64,000 nucleotides of DNA from an uncultured Paracoccaceae bacterium (GCA_947487205.1 CANKVU010000001.1:186001-250000), one strand, 5' to 3'; positions 18,456 to 28,874 are shown, numbered from the stretch's first letter. Notes: generated by a model from the letters alone, not told the origin. A program made the numbers and translations.

Positions 18456-19526
18456 ATGACGGTACTGTCCCCCTCCGGGCCCGAGCGGCTGTCGCGCGCG
18501 CGCAGCGACCTGCGCGTCGGATTGCCGGTCATCCTCCGCGACGGTGCGGCCCGCGCGCTCGTCGCCGGCGCGGAAACCGTGTCCGGGGACCGGCTGGCGG
18601 CGCTGTGCGGCGACGGCGCGGCCGAGCTCGCGCTGACCCATTGGCGGGCCGAGACGCTGAAGATCCGCGTCTATGACGGCGACCTGGTGCGGCTGCCGCT
18701 GTCGCCCGGCACGCTCCTGCGTCAGCTGCGGGCGATGATCGACCCCGCGGGCGACCTCGCCACGCCGCTCAAGGGCCCGTTCGCCGCGATCCGGGGCGGC
18801 GACGCGACCCTGGCCCGCGCGGGACTGGCGCTGGCCAAGTCGGCGCGCATCCTGCCCGCGGTGATCGTCCGCCCGGTGGCCGATGCCCCCGACGACCTGA
18901 CCGAGATCGGAATCGACCAGATCGCCCCGCCGACGCCCGCGCGGCTGGCCCCCGTCGTCTCGGCCGGGCTGCCGATCGCGGCCTCGGTCGCCACCCGGCT
19001 CCATGTCTTTCGCCCCGGCGACGGCGCCGAGGAGCATTACGCGGTGGAGGTCGGCCGACCGGACCGTCAGGCCCCGGTCCTGGCCCGCCTCCACTCGGCC
19101 TGCTTCACCGGCGACGTCCTGGGCTCGCTGAAATGCGATTGCGGCGCCCAGCTTGCGGCGGCGCTGGACCACATGGCCAAGGCCGGGGGCGGCATCCTGC
19201 TCTACCTCAACCAGGAGGGACGTGGCATCGGGCTGGCCAACAAGATGCGCGCCTACGCGTTGCAGGACCAGGGCTTCGACACGGTGGAGGCCAACCACCG
19301 GCTGGGATTCGACGACGACGAGCGCGATTTCGGGCTGGGCGCCGCAATCCTGTCGGAACTGGGCGTGGGCAGCGTGCGGCTGATGACGAACAACCCCCGC
19401 AAGGTCGACCGCCTGGCGGCCGAGGGCATCTCGGTGGTCGAACGCGTGCCGCTCTGGGTCGGGGAGACGCGGTTCAACCGCGACTACCTGCGCGTCAAGG
19501 CCGAGAAATCGGGCCACCTGTCGTGA
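18456..19526 (+). CDS. ribA: GTP cyclohydrolase II with degenerate N-terminal domain (RibA)
   Basis: A 356-residue riboflavin-synthesis enzyme converting GTP to the pyrimidine precursor. Residues from about 190 form the GCHII domain: zinc ligands in [15 protein letters not shown], the active-site GRGIGLANK, and MTNNPRKVD at the end. The first roughly 170 residues resemble a RibB (DHBP synthase) fold but lack its acidic DExRENE motif, so they are probably not catalytic. An in-frame start 72 bp upstream is less likely. The ldt gene follows with a GTGA overlap. Confidence 0.9.
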   Translation: MTVLSPSGPERLSRARSDLRVGLPVILRDGAARALVAGAETVSGDRLAALCGDGAAELALTHWRAETLKIRVYDGDLVRLPLSPGTLLRQLRAMIDPAGDLATPLKGPFAAIRGGDATLARAGLALAKSARILPAVIVRPVADAPDDLTEIGIDQIAPPTPARLAPVVSAGLPIAASVATRLHVFRPGDGAEEHYAVEVGRPDRQAPVLARLHSACFTGDVLGSLKCDCGAQLAAALDHMAKAGGGILLYLNQEGRGIGLANKMRAYALQDQGFDTVEANHRLGFDDDERDFGLGAAILSELGVGSVRLMTNNPRKVDRLAAEGISVVERVPLWVGETRFNRDYLRVKAEKSGHLS

Positions 19527-20011
19527 CCGGCCTGATCCTGACGCCGCGCGGGCTGTGGGCCTTCGGGCGCCGGATCCCCTGCACGATCGGGCGCGGCGGC
19601 CTGACCGGCGCCAAGCGCGAGGGCGACGGCGCGACGCCGCGGGGCCGGTACCGGATCGCCTGCCTGCTCTATCGCCCCGACCGGATCGCCCGGCCCGCCC
19701 CCTGGGCGCGGCCCATCGGTCCGGGCGACATCTGGTCGGACGATCCGCGCGACCCGGGCTACAACCGCCCCGGCCGCGCGCCCTCGCCCTGGTCGCACGA
19801 ACGCCTGCGGCGGGCGGATCCACTCTACGATCTGGTGCTGGTGACGGACTGGAACGGCGGCGACCCGGTCCCGGGGCGCGGATCGGCGATCTTCCTGCAC
19901 CGCTGGCGGCGGCGCGGGGCGCCCACCGAAGGGTGCATCGCCATGTCGCCCGTCGACCTGCGCTGGCTGGCCGCGCGGGCCCGGCCGGGAACGCCCGTCA
20001 GCGTGCCCTAG
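19523..20011 (+). CDS. L,D-transpeptidase-like (YkuD) protein
   Basis: A 162-residue protein with the short YkuD fold: G-TPRGRYRI near residue 40, a FLHRW histidine near 129 and the catalytic cysteine in PTEGCIAMS. The usual SHGC-R signature is changed to TEGC-A, a variant found in cytoplasmic-looking family members. No signal peptide is visible. Start is a GTG (19523) overlapping the ribA stop by 4 bp. It could cross-link or trim peptidoglycan, or act on another substrate. Confidence 0.78.
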   Translation: MTGLILTPRGLWAFGRRIPCTIGRGGLTGAKREGDGATPRGRYRIACLLYRPDRIARPAPWARPIGPGDIWSDDPRDPGYNRPGRAPSPWSHERLRRADPLYDLVLVTDWNGGDPVPGRGSAIFLHRWRRRGAPTEGCIAMSPVDLRWLAARARPGTPVSVP

Positions 20012-20661
20012 GGGGCGGGCCGCTCGCCGAAGATCGCCGAGCCGACGCGGACGCAGGTCGCGCCGAGCCGCACCGCCGTCTCGAAATCCGCGCTCATGCC
20101 CATCGACAGATCCGCCAGGCCGTTGCGCTCCGCGATCCGGGCGAGGAGCGCGAAATGCAGCGCCGGCTCCTCCTCGACGGGGGGGATGCACATCAGGCCG
20201 CGCAGGGGCAAGTCCATCTCGCGGCATTCCGCGACGAAGGCGTCCGCGGCATCGGGCAGGATGCCGGATTTCTGCTCTTCCTCGCCGGTATTCACCTGGA
20301 CGTAGAGGTCGGGACAGGTGCCGATCTCCTGTGCGAGACGGGCGAGCGTCCGGGCGAGCTTCGGACGGTCCACCACCTGGATCACGTCGAACAGCTCCAT
20401 CGCCTGGCGGGCCTTGTTCGTCTGCAGCGGCCCGATCAGGTGCAGGCGCACAGGGTCGAACCGCTCGCGGAAGCCCGGCCACTTGCCCTCGGCCTCCTGG
20501 ACGCGGTTCTCGCCGAAGACGCGGTGCCCCTCTTCGAGCACGGCCTCGACGCGCGCGTCGGGCTGCTTCTTGCTGACCGCGACGAGTTCCACCGCGCCGG
20601 GCGTCCGGCCCGCCGCCTCCTCGGCCGTGGCGATGCGCTGTCGTATGTCGCTCAGTCCCAT
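20008..20661 (-). CDS. YggS/PLPBP family pyridoxal-phosphate homeostasis protein
   Basis: A 217-residue single-barrel PLP-binding protein. The PLP lysine is in LVAVSKKQPD near residue 31; FGENRVQEAEGKW, HLIGPLQTNKA and LSMGMSADFE are family hallmarks. It buffers PLP and affects amino-acid and B6 balance; it is not known to be an enzyme. Its stop shares CTAG with the convergent ldt stop, so the two messages overlap. Confidence 0.94.
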   Translation of the reverse strand: MGLSDIRQRIATAEEAAGRTPGAVELVAVSKKQPDARVEAVLEEGHRVFGENRVQEAEGKWPGFRERFDPVRLHLIGPLQTNKARQAMELFDVIQVVDRPKLARTLARLAQEIGTCPDLYVQVNTGEEEQKSGILPDAADAFVAECREMDLPLRGLMCIPPVEEEPALHFALLARIAERNGLADLSMGMSADFETAVRLGATCVRVGSAIFGERPAP

Positions 20662-20687
20662 GCGCCGTCTATCGCGCGCCGGCGGGC

Positions 20688-20718
20688 AAAAGAAAAGGGC
20701 GGTCCCGAAGGACCGCCC
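20688..20718 (-). terminator. Rho-independent terminator after the porin gene
   Basis: On the minus strand a perfect 9-bp stem GGGCGGTCC / GGACCGCCC with a TTCG tetraloop is followed by TTTTCTTTT. It lies 26 bp past the porin stop and should also insulate the yggS gene that starts 27 bp further on. Confidence 0.93.
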
Positions 20719-20743
20719 CGATCATGCGTCGATCCGGATCGGA

Positions 20744-21841
20744 TCAGAACGACATCGCGATGCCGAAGGAGAAGCGGTCGTAGTCGGTGCCGTCCTCCAG
20801 CTCGTTGATCGCGTAGGAGCCCTGCAGCTCGGCTCCGCCGCCCAGGTCGTAGTTGCCGACCAGCGCATAGCCCTTGCGGTCGTCGTCGGCGTCTTCGATC
20901 TCGAACTGGCCGTAGGACAGCGACACCAGGAAGGCGTCGAACTCGTAGCCGACCGCGATGCCGAAGTGGTTGTCGAGGCCGTAGGGCGAGTTCTCGTACT
21001 CGGAGTAGTTGATGATGGCCTGGATACCGTTCTCCATCGCCATGTCGAGGCTGCCGCCGTAGACGCGGGCCGTCTCGTCCTCGTACTCGATGTCGGTGAT
21101 GTCGCCGTCGTCGTCACGCTCGATGTCGGTGACGGTGAAGCTGCCCGCCTGCTGGTAGCCGAGGCCGGCGCCGAAGGACACGCCCGAGAACTCGCCGGTG
21201 TAACGGAAACCGATGCCGAGGACGGTGTCGTTGGAGATGTCCCGGCCGCGCTCGCCCAGGAACGAGGTGATCTCGTCGAGGTCGAAGCCGACTTCGTCGA
21301 AGTCGACCAGGGGGCTGTCCTCGTCGTCGTCGATCTCGGCCGACAGGGCGACAGAGAAGTCGCCGAAGGCGTAGTCGTAACGCGCGACCTGGCCTTCGTC
21401 CTCGGGGCCGTACCTGTACAGGCCGTCGAGGCCGTCATTGCCGCTCCAGCCCGCGTGCTCGTTGTCGTCCTGGATCGAGCCGCCGATGATCGCCTCGCTC
21501 AGGGCGAAGTCGAAGGCGCCGTCGGTGTCGCCCATTGTCAGCGTGCCGAGCGCGCCGGACACGAAGATCGAGGTATCATCGCCGCCCTTCTCCGGGTCGA
21601 AGGCGCCGCTGTCGACCGAGTCGAGGTCAATGGCCGCACCGAAGGTGATGCCCGAATCCGTGGTTCCCGACATGTCGAAGAACACGTCGATATCGGTGTG
21701 GAACTGGGTGTCGATTTCCGACCCGTCGGAGTTCTCACCCCCGAAAATACCCATCTCGGCGAAGCCCGAAACGTCGATATCCGCGAGGGCGAAGGTCGTC
21801 GAGGCGACCAGAGCCGTGGAGGCGAGAAGAAGCTTTTGCAT
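20744..21841 (-). CDS. Outer-membrane porin
   Basis: A 365-residue beta-barrel protein with a signal peptide (cleavage after ALA, near residue 20) and a C-terminal phenylalanine in GIAMSF, the sorting signal for outer-membrane barrels. Alternating hydrophobic strands are joined by very acidic loops rich in Asp and Glu, so the pore exterior is strongly negative, as in marine or halotolerant Rhodobacterales. The ATG at 21841 follows GAGGGA. A strong terminator follows and the gene is probably highly expressed on its own. Confidence 0.9.
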   Translation of the reverse strand: MQKLLLASTALVASTTFALADIDVSGFAEMGIFGGENSDGSEIDTQFHTDIDVFFDMSGTTDSGITFGAAIDLDSVDSGAFDPEKGGDDTSIFVSGALGTLTMGDTDGAFDFALSEAIIGGSIQDDNEHAGWSGNDGLDGLYRYGPEDEGQVARYDYAFGDFSVALSAEIDDDEDSPLVDFDEVGFDLDEITSFLGERGRDISNDTVLGIGFRYTGEFSGVSFGAGLGYQQAGSFTVTDIERDDDGDITDIEYEDETARVYGGSLDMAMENGIQAIINYSEYENSPYGLDNHFGIAVGYEFDAFLVSLSYGQFEIEDADDDRKGYALVGNYDLGGGAELQGSYAINELEDGTDYDRFSFGIAMSF

Positions 21842-22013
21842 GGTATCCCTCATGATCTTATCCGGCCCCAGGAGGTGTGCCGCCTCGTGGGTACGGGATC
21901 GGAGTGCTATGTTTCCCGGTGCGCATCAAGCGAGCCGGAGATCGCGAGGGAATGGGCGCCCGCAGATGGTGCAGCCATGTCACAGTGCCGAGAGCGGGCG
22001 GCCCCGGCACGCA

Positions 22014-22039
22014 GATGGCCGCCCGGAGGGGCGGCCATC
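22014..22039. repeat. Perfect 10-bp inverted repeat (hairpin)
   Basis: GATGGCCGCC (22014-22023) and GGCGGCCATC (22030-22039) flank a 6-nt loop. It lies 24 bp past the stop of the small exported protein gene and could be a transcriptional pause or 3' stabiliser; there is no T-tract. Confidence 0.6.
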
Positions 22040-22062
22040 GAGATCGCGCGGATGCGCCGGGA

Positions 22063-22323
22063 TCAGGAATCGTTGGCGATCGCCTCGATCTCCTGGCACT
22101 CGTCGCTGCCGTCGGAGGATCCGGCGGTCAGCACGATGCCCGAAACCTGCGCCATGGTCAGGTTCATCATCTGCTCTTCGTCGAGCTCGACCTGGCACTC
22201 GCTCAGCGCCTCCTGCAGCCGCTGCTGGAGCATCGTCATCTGCTCGTCCATCTGGGCGCTGTCCTGGGCGAAGGCGGGGGCGGCCAGCAGGGCTGCGGCG
22301 GCAATGGTGGCAATACGCTTCAT
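22063..22323 (-). CDS. Small conserved exported protein
   Basis: An 86-residue protein with a Sec signal peptide (cleavage near AFA-Q, residue 20). The mature part is Gln/Glu/Met-rich with two cysteines (SECQVEL and DECQEI) that could form one disulfide. Not recognised. The ATG at 22323 follows AGAGGA. It lies upstream of the porin gene on the same strand, separated by about 220 bp with a hairpin. Confidence 0.75.
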   Translation of the reverse strand: MKRIATIAAAALLAAPAFAQDSAQMDEQMTMLQQRLQEALSECQVELDEEQMMNLTMAQVSGIVLTAGSSDGSDECQEIEAIANDS

Positions 22324-22591
22324 GGGTTGTCCTCTGCGTCTGTCTCGTTCTGACTTCGGTCCGCCCCGTCGGGAGCGGAAACATTCGGACGCCGCGCGGG
22401 GGCGGGCCCGGATGACACGGGAGCTAGACCGGCGGGATTTCGCGTCCATATCGGCCGGGGCCGAAAAACATCACGAAACCGCAAGCTTCGTTACCGCCCG
22501 CGGCCGCCGGTGGCCCAACTGGTTCCTTGCCGCAGGGCCGGGCCTCGTCTAGTGACGGGTCGAACGATCCGCGGCAACCGGGGGCGAGGAC

Positions 22592-23059
22592 ATGCGGCCA
22601 GTCAGGATTTTCGCGACCACGGGGCTTCTGGCCACGATGGCGCTGGTGCAGGCCTGTTCGGACCGCGAGGCGAACCTGGCGCAGAGCCCGGTGCGCGACC
22701 GCGCGGCCGAACCCCGGGAAACGATCTGGGACCTGTTCGGCGACCGGGCCGACCAGGACCGCACCATCGAGGTGAACCGCTACATCTGGTCGGCGGCGCA
22801 GGACGTGCTGTCGTTCCTGCCGCTGGAAACGGCGGACCCGTTCTCGGGCGTTCTCGTCTATGGCTACGGTCGCCCGCCGGGCGGCGGGCCGGCCTATCGC
22901 GCCACCGTCTACGTGCAGGACCCCGCGCTCGACGCGCGCTCGCTCAATGTGGCGATATCGACACAGTCGGGGCCGGTGACGCCGGCCACGGCGCGCGCGG
23001 TCGAGGATGCGATCCTGACGCGGGCCCGCCAGTTGCGCGTGGCCGACGCCGGGTACTGA
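22592..23059 (+). CDS. DUF3576 lipoprotein
   Basis: A 155-residue lipoprotein (lipobox VQAC, Cys22). The mature domain, with the segment EVNRYIWSAAQDVLSFLPL and RALTY-like short tail, is the DUF3576 family, conserved next to leuS, lptE and holA in Rhodobacterales. Function unknown; an outer-membrane role is suggested by neighbouring lptE (inference). Confidence 0.82.
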   Translation: MRPVRIFATTGLLATMALVQACSDREANLAQSPVRDRAAEPRETIWDLFGDRADQDRTIEVNRYIWSAAQDVLSFLPLETADPFSGVLVYGYGRPPGGGPAYRATVYVQDPALDARSLNVAISTQSGPVTPATARAVEDAILTRARQLRVADAGY

Positions 23060-23179
23060 TCCGCCGCCGCCCGGGGCCCTGCGCCCCGGCCGCCGGCCGC
23101 CCCGTCCGCCGCGTCTGGACCCCGGGCGGCGGCCGACCTATCACGTCACCGACACCCGCAGATCCAAGGACGAGGTCCC

Positions 23180-25732
23180 ATGGCCCGCTACGATGCCGGC
23201 GCGATCGAACCGAAATGGCAGGAGGCGTGGCGGGAGGCCGGCTGCTTCACCGCGACGCGCGACCCCGACAAGCCGAAATACTACGTGCTGGAGATGTTCC
23301 CCTACCCGTCGGGGAACCTGCATATCGGCCATGTCCGCAACTACGCCATGGGCGACGTGGTGGCGCGCTACAAGCTGGCCAAGGGGCACGCGGTCCTGCA
23401 CCCGATGGGCTGGGACGCGTTCGGCCTGCCGGCCGAGAACGCGGCCATGGAGCGGGGCGTCCATCCCGGCGACTGGACCTATGCCAATATCGACAACATG
23501 CGCGCCCAGTTCGCGCGCCTCGGGCTGACCCTCGACTGGAGCCGGGAATTCGCGACCTGCGATCCCGCCTATTACGGCCAGCAGCAGGCGATGTTCATCG
23601 ATTTCCTGGAGCGTGGCCTCGCCTATCGCAAGAACGCGGTGGTGAACTGGGACCCCGTCGACATGACCGTGCTGGCCAACGAGCAGGTCGAGGACGGCAA
23701 GGGCTGGCGGTCCGGCGCCCCGGTCGAGCGGCGCGAGTTGACGCAGTGGTTCTTCCGCATCTCGGATTATTCCGACGAGCTTCTGTCGGCGCTGGACATG
23801 CTCGACGACTGGCCCGACAAGGTCAAGACCATGCAGCGGAACTGGATCGGGCGCAGCCGGGGCCTGCAATTCGCCTTCGGGCTGGAGGGCGGCCCGGACA
23901 ATCACGACCGGATCGAGGTCTATACCACCCGGCCCGACACGTTGATGGGGGCGAGCTTCGTCGGCATCTCTCCGGACCATCCGCTGGCCCGCGAGCTGGA
24001 GAAGGGCGATGCCGAGCTCGCCGCCTTCTGCGCCGAGTCGCGGCGCATCGGCACCGCCGAGGAGGAGCTGGAGCGCGCCGAGAAGCGCGGCTATGACACC
24101 GGCCTCAGCGTGCGCCATCCGTTCGACACCGATTGGCGCCTGCCCGTCTATGTCGCGAACTTCATCCTGATGGAATACGGGACCGGCGCGATCTTCGGCT
24201 GTCCGGCCCACGATCCCCGCGACCTCGACTTCGCGCGGAAATACGACCTGCCGGTCCTCTCCACCTTCGTGCCGCTCTCGGGTGAGCACCGGCGTCCCGA
24301 GGACGGGGGGCCGGCCTATGTCCCGCCCAAGGGCGAGACGGTCGCGTATGTGCGCGGCTTCGCCGGCGAGGCCGAGCAGAGCGGCGAGGCGGCGATCGAG
24401 GCCGCCATCCGCTTCTGCGAGGAGAACGGCGTCGGCCGCGGCGTGACCAAGTACCGCCTGCGGGATTGGGGCCTGTCGCGCCAGCGCTACTGGGGATGCC
24501 CGATCCCGGTCGTGCATTGCGAGGCCTGCGGCGTGGTGCCCGAGAAGAAGGAGAACCTGCCCGTCGAGCTTCCCCGCGACATCGACTTCGCCGCGCCCGG
24601 CAACCCGCTCGACCGGCACCCGACCTGGCGCGACGTGCCCTGCCCGTCCTGCAGCGCCCCTGCCCGGCGCGAGACGGACACGATGGACACCTTCGTGGAT
24701 TCGTCGTGGTACTATGCCCGCTTCACCTCGCCCGGGGCGGCGACGCCGACCGACCCCGAGGAGGCGGCGTACTGGATGAACGTCGACCAGTATATCGGCG
24801 GGGTGGAGCACGCGATCCTGCACCTGCTCTATTCCCGCTTCTTCGCCCGCGCGATGGTGGAATGCGGCCACCTGCCCGGGAGCGCCAAGGAGCCGTTCGC
24901 GGCCCTCTTCACGCAAGGGATGGTGACGCACGAGATCTACCTGACCCGCGACGCGGACGGCCGCCCCGTCTATCACCTGCCGAGCGAGGTGGCCGACGGG
25001 CGCCTGGCCGACGGCACGCAAGTCGAGGTCGTCCCCTCCGCCAAGATGTCCAAGTCGAAGAAGAACGTCGTCGACCCGGTGGAGATCATCGACCGCTTCG
25101 GCGCCGACACGGCGCGCTGGTTCGTCCTGTCGGACAGCCCGCCCGAGCGCGACGTGGAATGGACCGATGCCGGGGCCGAGGCGGCGGCCAGGCACCTTGC
25201 CCGCGTGCACCGCATCGCCGAGGCGACCCGCCACGTCCCCGAGACGGGCAAGGGCGACGACGCGGCGCTGCGGCGCGAGACGCACCGCGCCGTCCACGAC
25301 GTAACCCTCGGCATCGAGAGCTTCGGCTTCAACACCGCCGTCGCGCGGCTCTATGCCTTCGCGGCGGCGCTGTCGAAATCCGAGGCCGGGCGCGCGTCGC
25401 AGGTCGAGGCGGCGCGCACCATGGCGCAGCTGATGGCCCCGATGACGCCGCACCTGTCGGAGGAGATCTGGCAGATGCTGGGCGGCGAAGGCCTGTGCGC
25501 GACCGCCCCCTGGCCCCACGCCGATCCCGGCATGCTGGTGGAGGACGAGCTGACCATGCCGATCCAGATCAACGGCAAGCGGCGGGCCGAGATGAAGGTC
25601 GCGCGCGATGCCGCACGGGGCGACGTGGAGGCCATGGCGCTCGCCTCGGACGCGGTGCAGAAGGCCCTGGCCGGCGGGGCCCCAAAGAAGGTGATCGTGG
25701 TGCCGGGCAAGATCGTCAATGTCGTGGTCTAG
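23180..25732 (+). CDS. leuS: Leucyl-tRNA synthetase
   Basis: An 850-residue class I synthetase. HIGH signature is at [12 protein letters not shown] near residue 49 and KMSKS at AKMSKSKKN near residue 617; the CP1 editing domain is visible around TTRPDTLMG and the zinc-like insert with CEACGVV and CPSCSAP lies around 450-495. Length is normal. The ATG at 23180 follows GGACGAGG. It overlaps lptE by 14 bp. Confidence 0.97.
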   Translation: MARYDAGAIEPKWQEAWREAGCFTATRDPDKPKYYVLEMFPYPSGNLHIGHVRNYAMGDVVARYKLAKGHAVLHPMGWDAFGLPAENAAMERGVHPGDWTYANIDNMRAQFARLGLTLDWSREFATCDPAYYGQQQAMFIDFLERGLAYRKNAVVNWDPVDMTVLANEQVEDGKGWRSGAPVERRELTQWFFRISDYSDELLSALDMLDDWPDKVKTMQRNWIGRSRGLQFAFGLEGGPDNHDRIEVYTTRPDTLMGASFVGISPDHPLARELEKGDAELAAFCAESRRIGTAEEELERAEKRGYDTGLSVRHPFDTDWRLPVYVANFILMEYGTGAIFGCPAHDPRDLDFARKYDLPVLSTFVPLSGEHRRPEDGGPAYVPPKGETVAYVRGFAGEAEQSGEAAIEAAIRFCEENGVGRGVTKYRLRDWGLSRQRYWGCPIPVVHCEACGVVPEKKENLPVELPRDIDFAAPGNPLDRHPTWRDVPCPSCSAPARRETDTMDTFVDSSWYYARFTSPGAATPTDPEEAAYWMNVDQYIGGVEHAILHLLYSRFFARAMVECGHLPGSAKEPFAALFTQGMVTHEIYLTRDADGRPVYHLPSEVADGRLADGTQVEVVPSAKMSKSKKNVVDPVEIIDRFGADTARWFVLSDSPPERDVEWTDAGAEAAARHLARVHRIAEATRHVPETGKGDDAALRRETHRAVHDVTLGIESFGFNTAVARLYAFAAALSKSEAGRASQVEAARTMAQLMAPMTPHLSEEIWQMLGGEGLCATAPWPHADPGMLVEDELTMPIQINGKRRAEMKVARDAARGDVEAMALASDAVQKALAGGAPKKVIVVPGKIVNVVV

Positions 25733-26234
25733 GCGCGCGCTCTTGGGCGGCCTCGCCGCCCTGCCCGCCTGCGGCTTCGCCCCGGTCTACGGGCCGGGCG
25801 GCGCGGCGGAGGGCCTGTCGGGCCAGATCGCCGTGGACGCGCCCACCGACGAGGCCGGATACGCCTTCGTGCGCCACCTCGAATCGCGGCTCGGGCGGAC
25901 GGAGGGGGCGCGCTACCGGCTGTCGCCCCAGATTTCCGTCGTCGAGGAAGACCTGGGCTATACCCCGGCGGGGGAGATCACGCTGGTCCGCCTGCTGGGG
26001 CAGCTTGCCTACACGCTGACCGACACGACGGACGGCACGCAGGTGGCGGCGGGCACGCTGACGAACTTCACCAGCTATCCCGCCCCGGTCTTCGGCACCG
26101 GCCGCACGACCATCGCCGGCAACACCGTCACCACGCGCGCGGCGCGGGATGACGCGATCGAGCGGCTGATGGTGATCCTGGGCGACCAGCTGGTCTCGGA
26201 ACTGCTGGTCACCGCGGCGACCTGGCGGCGATGA
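25719..26234 (+). CDS. lptE: LptE-like LPS-assembly lipoprotein
   Basis: A 171-residue lipoprotein (lipobox LPAC, Cys18 after a short Arg-Arg signal). The position directly after leuS and before holA is the conserved place of lptE in proteobacteria; LptE plugs the LptD barrel and delivers LPS to the outer leaflet. Sequence motifs GFAPVYG and the C-terminal LVSELLV helix are consistent. It overlaps leuS by 14 bp and holA by 4 bp. Confidence 0.88.
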   Translation: MSWSRRALLGGLAALPACGFAPVYGPGGAAEGLSGQIAVDAPTDEAGYAFVRHLESRLGRTEGARYRLSPQISVVEEDLGYTPAGEITLVRLLGQLAYTLTDTTDGTQVAAGTLTNFTSYPAPVFGTGRTTIAGNTVTTRAARDDAIERLMVILGDQLVSELLVTAATWRR

Positions 26235-27253
26235 AGCTGTCGGCCCGCGATGCCCGCGACTGGATCGCCAAGCCCCGGGGCGACGCGCCGGGCACGCTGA
26301 TCCACGGCGCGGACGCTATGCGGGTGGCGCTGAAACGGCAGGAGCTGGTGGCCAACATCGCCGGCCCCGACGCCGAGGAGGAGATGCGGATCACCCGCAT
26401 CCAGGGCAGTGATCTGCGCCGTGACAAGGCGTTGCTGGCCGACGCGGTCCGCGCGCAGGGATTCTTTCCCGGGCCCCGCGTGGCGCTGGTGGAGGAGGCG
26501 ACCGCGCAGGTCGGCGATCCGATCCTGGCCTCTCTGGCGGATTGGCGCCCCGGCGACGCGCATGTGGTCGTGACGGCGGGAACGCTGAAACCGGCATCGG
26601 CGCTCCGCAAGGGTTTCGAGTCGCATCGCCACGCCGTCGCGATCGCCGTCTATGACGACCCGCCCGACCGGGCCGAGATCGAGCGCTGGATCGCCGAGGC
26701 CGAGATTCCCGATCCCGACCGCGACGCGCTCGCGATGCTGACGGCTCTCGCCGCCGAGATGGGGCCGGGCGATTTCAGGCAGGTTCTGGGCAAGATCGGG
26801 CTCTACATGCATGGCACGCCGGGGCCGACCGGGGCCGCCGATGTTGCCGCCTGCGCGCCGGGATCGACCGAGGCCGATCTGGACGATGTCCTTCACGCCG
26901 CTGCGGACGGGCGCACCGCCGAGATCGCGCCGATCCTGACCCGGCTGGAGGCACAAGGCGCGCAGCCCGTCCAGCTCTCCATCGCCGCGATGCGCCATTT
27001 CCGCCTGCTGCACCAGGCGGCCTCTGATCCCGGCGGCGCCGGGGCGGGAATCGGACGCCTGCGGCCGCCGGTCTATGGACCCCGCCGCGACGCCCTTCTG
27101 CGGCAGGCGCAGCGGCTGGGCATGTACCGCCTGGAAGAGGCGATCGAGATCCTCACCGATACCGATCTGACCCTGCGTTCCGCCGCGCGGGTGCCGCAGA
27201 TGGCGCTGGTCGAGCGCACCCTGATCCGCCTGTCGATGATGGGCCGGCGCTGA
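26231..27253 (+). CDS. holA: DNA polymerase III delta subunit (HolA)
   Basis: A 340-residue clamp-loader subunit that opens the beta clamp. The N-terminus [14 protein letters not shown], the PGPRVALVEEATAQV region and a C-terminal helical collar domain match the HolA family. No Walker motif is expected in delta. ATGA overlap with lptE implies coupled translation. The assignment is supported by the leuS-lptE-holA order. Confidence 0.9.
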   Translation: MKLSARDARDWIAKPRGDAPGTLIHGADAMRVALKRQELVANIAGPDAEEEMRITRIQGSDLRRDKALLADAVRAQGFFPGPRVALVEEATAQVGDPILASLADWRPGDAHVVVTAGTLKPASALRKGFESHRHAVAIAVYDDPPDRAEIERWIAEAEIPDPDRDALAMLTALAAEMGPGDFRQVLGKIGLYMHGTPGPTGAADVAACAPGSTEADLDDVLHAAADGRTAEIAPILTRLEAQGAQPVQLSIAAMRHFRLLHQAASDPGGAGAGIGRLRPPVYGPRRDALLRQAQRLGMYRLEEAIEILTDTDLTLRSAARVPQMALVERTLIRLSMMGRR

Positions 27254-27287
27254 CGCCGCCGCGCGGGGGGGCGTCGCGATCCGGGCA

Positions 27288-28874
27288 TCACGCGTCGGCG
27301 TCGCCGCGTTCGGACCAGACGGCCGCGCCCCATGGCTGCAGCCGCCGACCGTCCCAGCCGCATGCCAGGTCGGGCGACGTCCCCTGCCGGGTCGGCACGG
27401 GAAGCGATTCGTCGGTGGCGAAGTTGAACACCCCCTGCCAGCGTTCCTCCCCCTTCGCGATGCGGAGGGCCAGGACCGTCGAGGAGGCGTCGACCGTGAC
27501 GGCGTCGGGCGCCGCGAGCCGGGTCCGCTGGCGGAATGCCATGGCGCGGCGGTAATGATGCAGGACGCTCTCGGGATCGGCGTCCTGCATGTCGGCCGCT
27601 CGGTCGCGGTTCCAGCGCATGGGCAGCCACGGCGTGCCCGCGGTGAAGCCGAAACCGGGCGCCTCGGCCTGCCAGGGGATCGGCACGCGCGGCCCTTCCC
27701 GACCCGGTCCGTCGGGCCAGTAGAGCAGGTCGAGCGGGTCGGTCACCTCCTCCCGGGTCAGGTGCGGCTGCGGCAGGCCCAGCTCCTCTCCTTGCCACAG
27801 GATCGCCGCGCCGGGCAGCACGGCGAGGAGCGTGGCATAGAACTTCGCGCAGGCATCGCTGCCGTCGCCCAGCGCCGAGAGATGCCGCGGCTGGTCATGG
27901 TTCGAAAACCACCAGGGCGCGCACCAGCGCCCGTCGAGCGCGCGCAGCAGATCGGCCAGCGCCACCGGATCGCGGGCCACCTCCATCGGATCGGTCGTGT
28001 AGCAGGCATCGAGACGCCCGGGCTCGGTGAAGCTCTTGGAGATCTCGATCGAATTGTTGCCGGTGTTGCTCTCGCCCACGATCCAGGCGTCGGGGCCCGC
28101 CCAGTCCCGGATCCGCCCCGTATAGGCGGCCCCGTCCCCGGGCAGCAGGTCGTAAACATGGTCCTGATAGGAATAGGGGTTGTAGTTCGGGCCCGTGACC
28201 TTGGACAGGACCACGGGGCGCGCGGGCGGATTGTCGGGCATGTCGGGGTGGAAAAGGTAGGCCGTCACAACGTCGAGCCGGAACCCGTCGACGCCCCGGT
28301 CACGCCAGAACTCCATCGTCTGGCGGTACATCTGTTGAACCAGCGGGTGGCGCAGGTTCAGGTTCGGCTGGCAGGACAGGAACTGGTGATGGTAATATTG
28401 CTGCCGGCGATGGTTCCACGTCCAGGCCGGCGGGCCGAACTGGCTGATCCAGTTATTGGGCGGCGTGCCGTCGGGCTTGGGATCGCGCCAGACATAGCAT
28501 TCCGCCTTCTCCGCGTCGCCGTCGACCGCGGCCTGGAACCATTCGTGATCGGTGCTGGTATGGTTGAACACCTGGTCGACGATCACGCGCAGGCCCAGGG
28601 CGTGCGCCGCCGCGACGAGGCGGTCGAAATCGTCAAGCGTTCCGTGCCGCTCGGCCACCGCGCGGTGGTCGGCCACGTCGTAGCCCCCGTCGGCCAGGGG
28701 GGAGACGTAGAAGGGGCAGATCCAGATGGCATCGACCCCGAGCGACGCGATATGGTCGAGCCGCTCGGTGATGCCGTTCAGGTCGCCCACGCCGCTCCCG
28801 GTGGTGTCGTTGAACGACCGGGGATAGACGGCGTAGACGACCGGCGCCTCGGGCCAGGGCCCGTCAAGCCCCAA
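27288..28874 (-). CDS. GH13 alpha-glucosidase (oligo-1,6-glucosidase type)
   Basis: A 528-residue (beta/alpha)8 glycoside hydrolase. Conserved regions: VVYAVYPRSFND at the start, VIVDQVFNHTS, the nucleophile in VDGFRLDVV, the acid/base Glu in IVGESNT and the transition-state Asp in FSNHDQPR. It hydrolyses or transfers alpha-glucosyl units, probably from trehalose, sucrose or malto-oligomers. There is no in-frame ATG near the domain; the best start is TTG at 28874, overlapping the SDR stop by 11 bp, so it is likely coupled to that gene. No sugar ABC transporter adjoins it. Confidence 0.85.
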   Translation of the reverse strand: MGLDGPWPEAPVVYAVYPRSFNDTTGSGVGDLNGITERLDHIASLGVDAIWICPFYVSPLADGGYDVADHRAVAERHGTLDDFDRLVAAAHALGLRVIVDQVFNHTSTDHEWFQAAVDGDAEKAECYVWRDPKPDGTPPNNWISQFGPPAWTWNHRRQQYYHHQFLSCQPNLNLRHPLVQQMYRQTMEFWRDRGVDGFRLDVVTAYLFHPDMPDNPPARPVVLSKVTGPNYNPYSYQDHVYDLLPGDGAAYTGRIRDWAGPDAWIVGESNTGNNSIEISKSFTEPGRLDACYTTDPMEVARDPVALADLLRALDGRWCAPWWFSNHDQPRHLSALGDGSDACAKFYATLLAVLPGAAILWQGEELGLPQPHLTREEVTDPLDLLYWPDGPGREGPRVPIPWQAEAPGFGFTAGTPWLPMRWNRDRAADMQDADPESVLHHYRRAMAFRQRTRLAAPDAVTVDASSTVLALRIAKGEERWQGVFNFATDESLPVPTRQGTSPDLACGWDGRRLQPWGAAVWSERGDADA

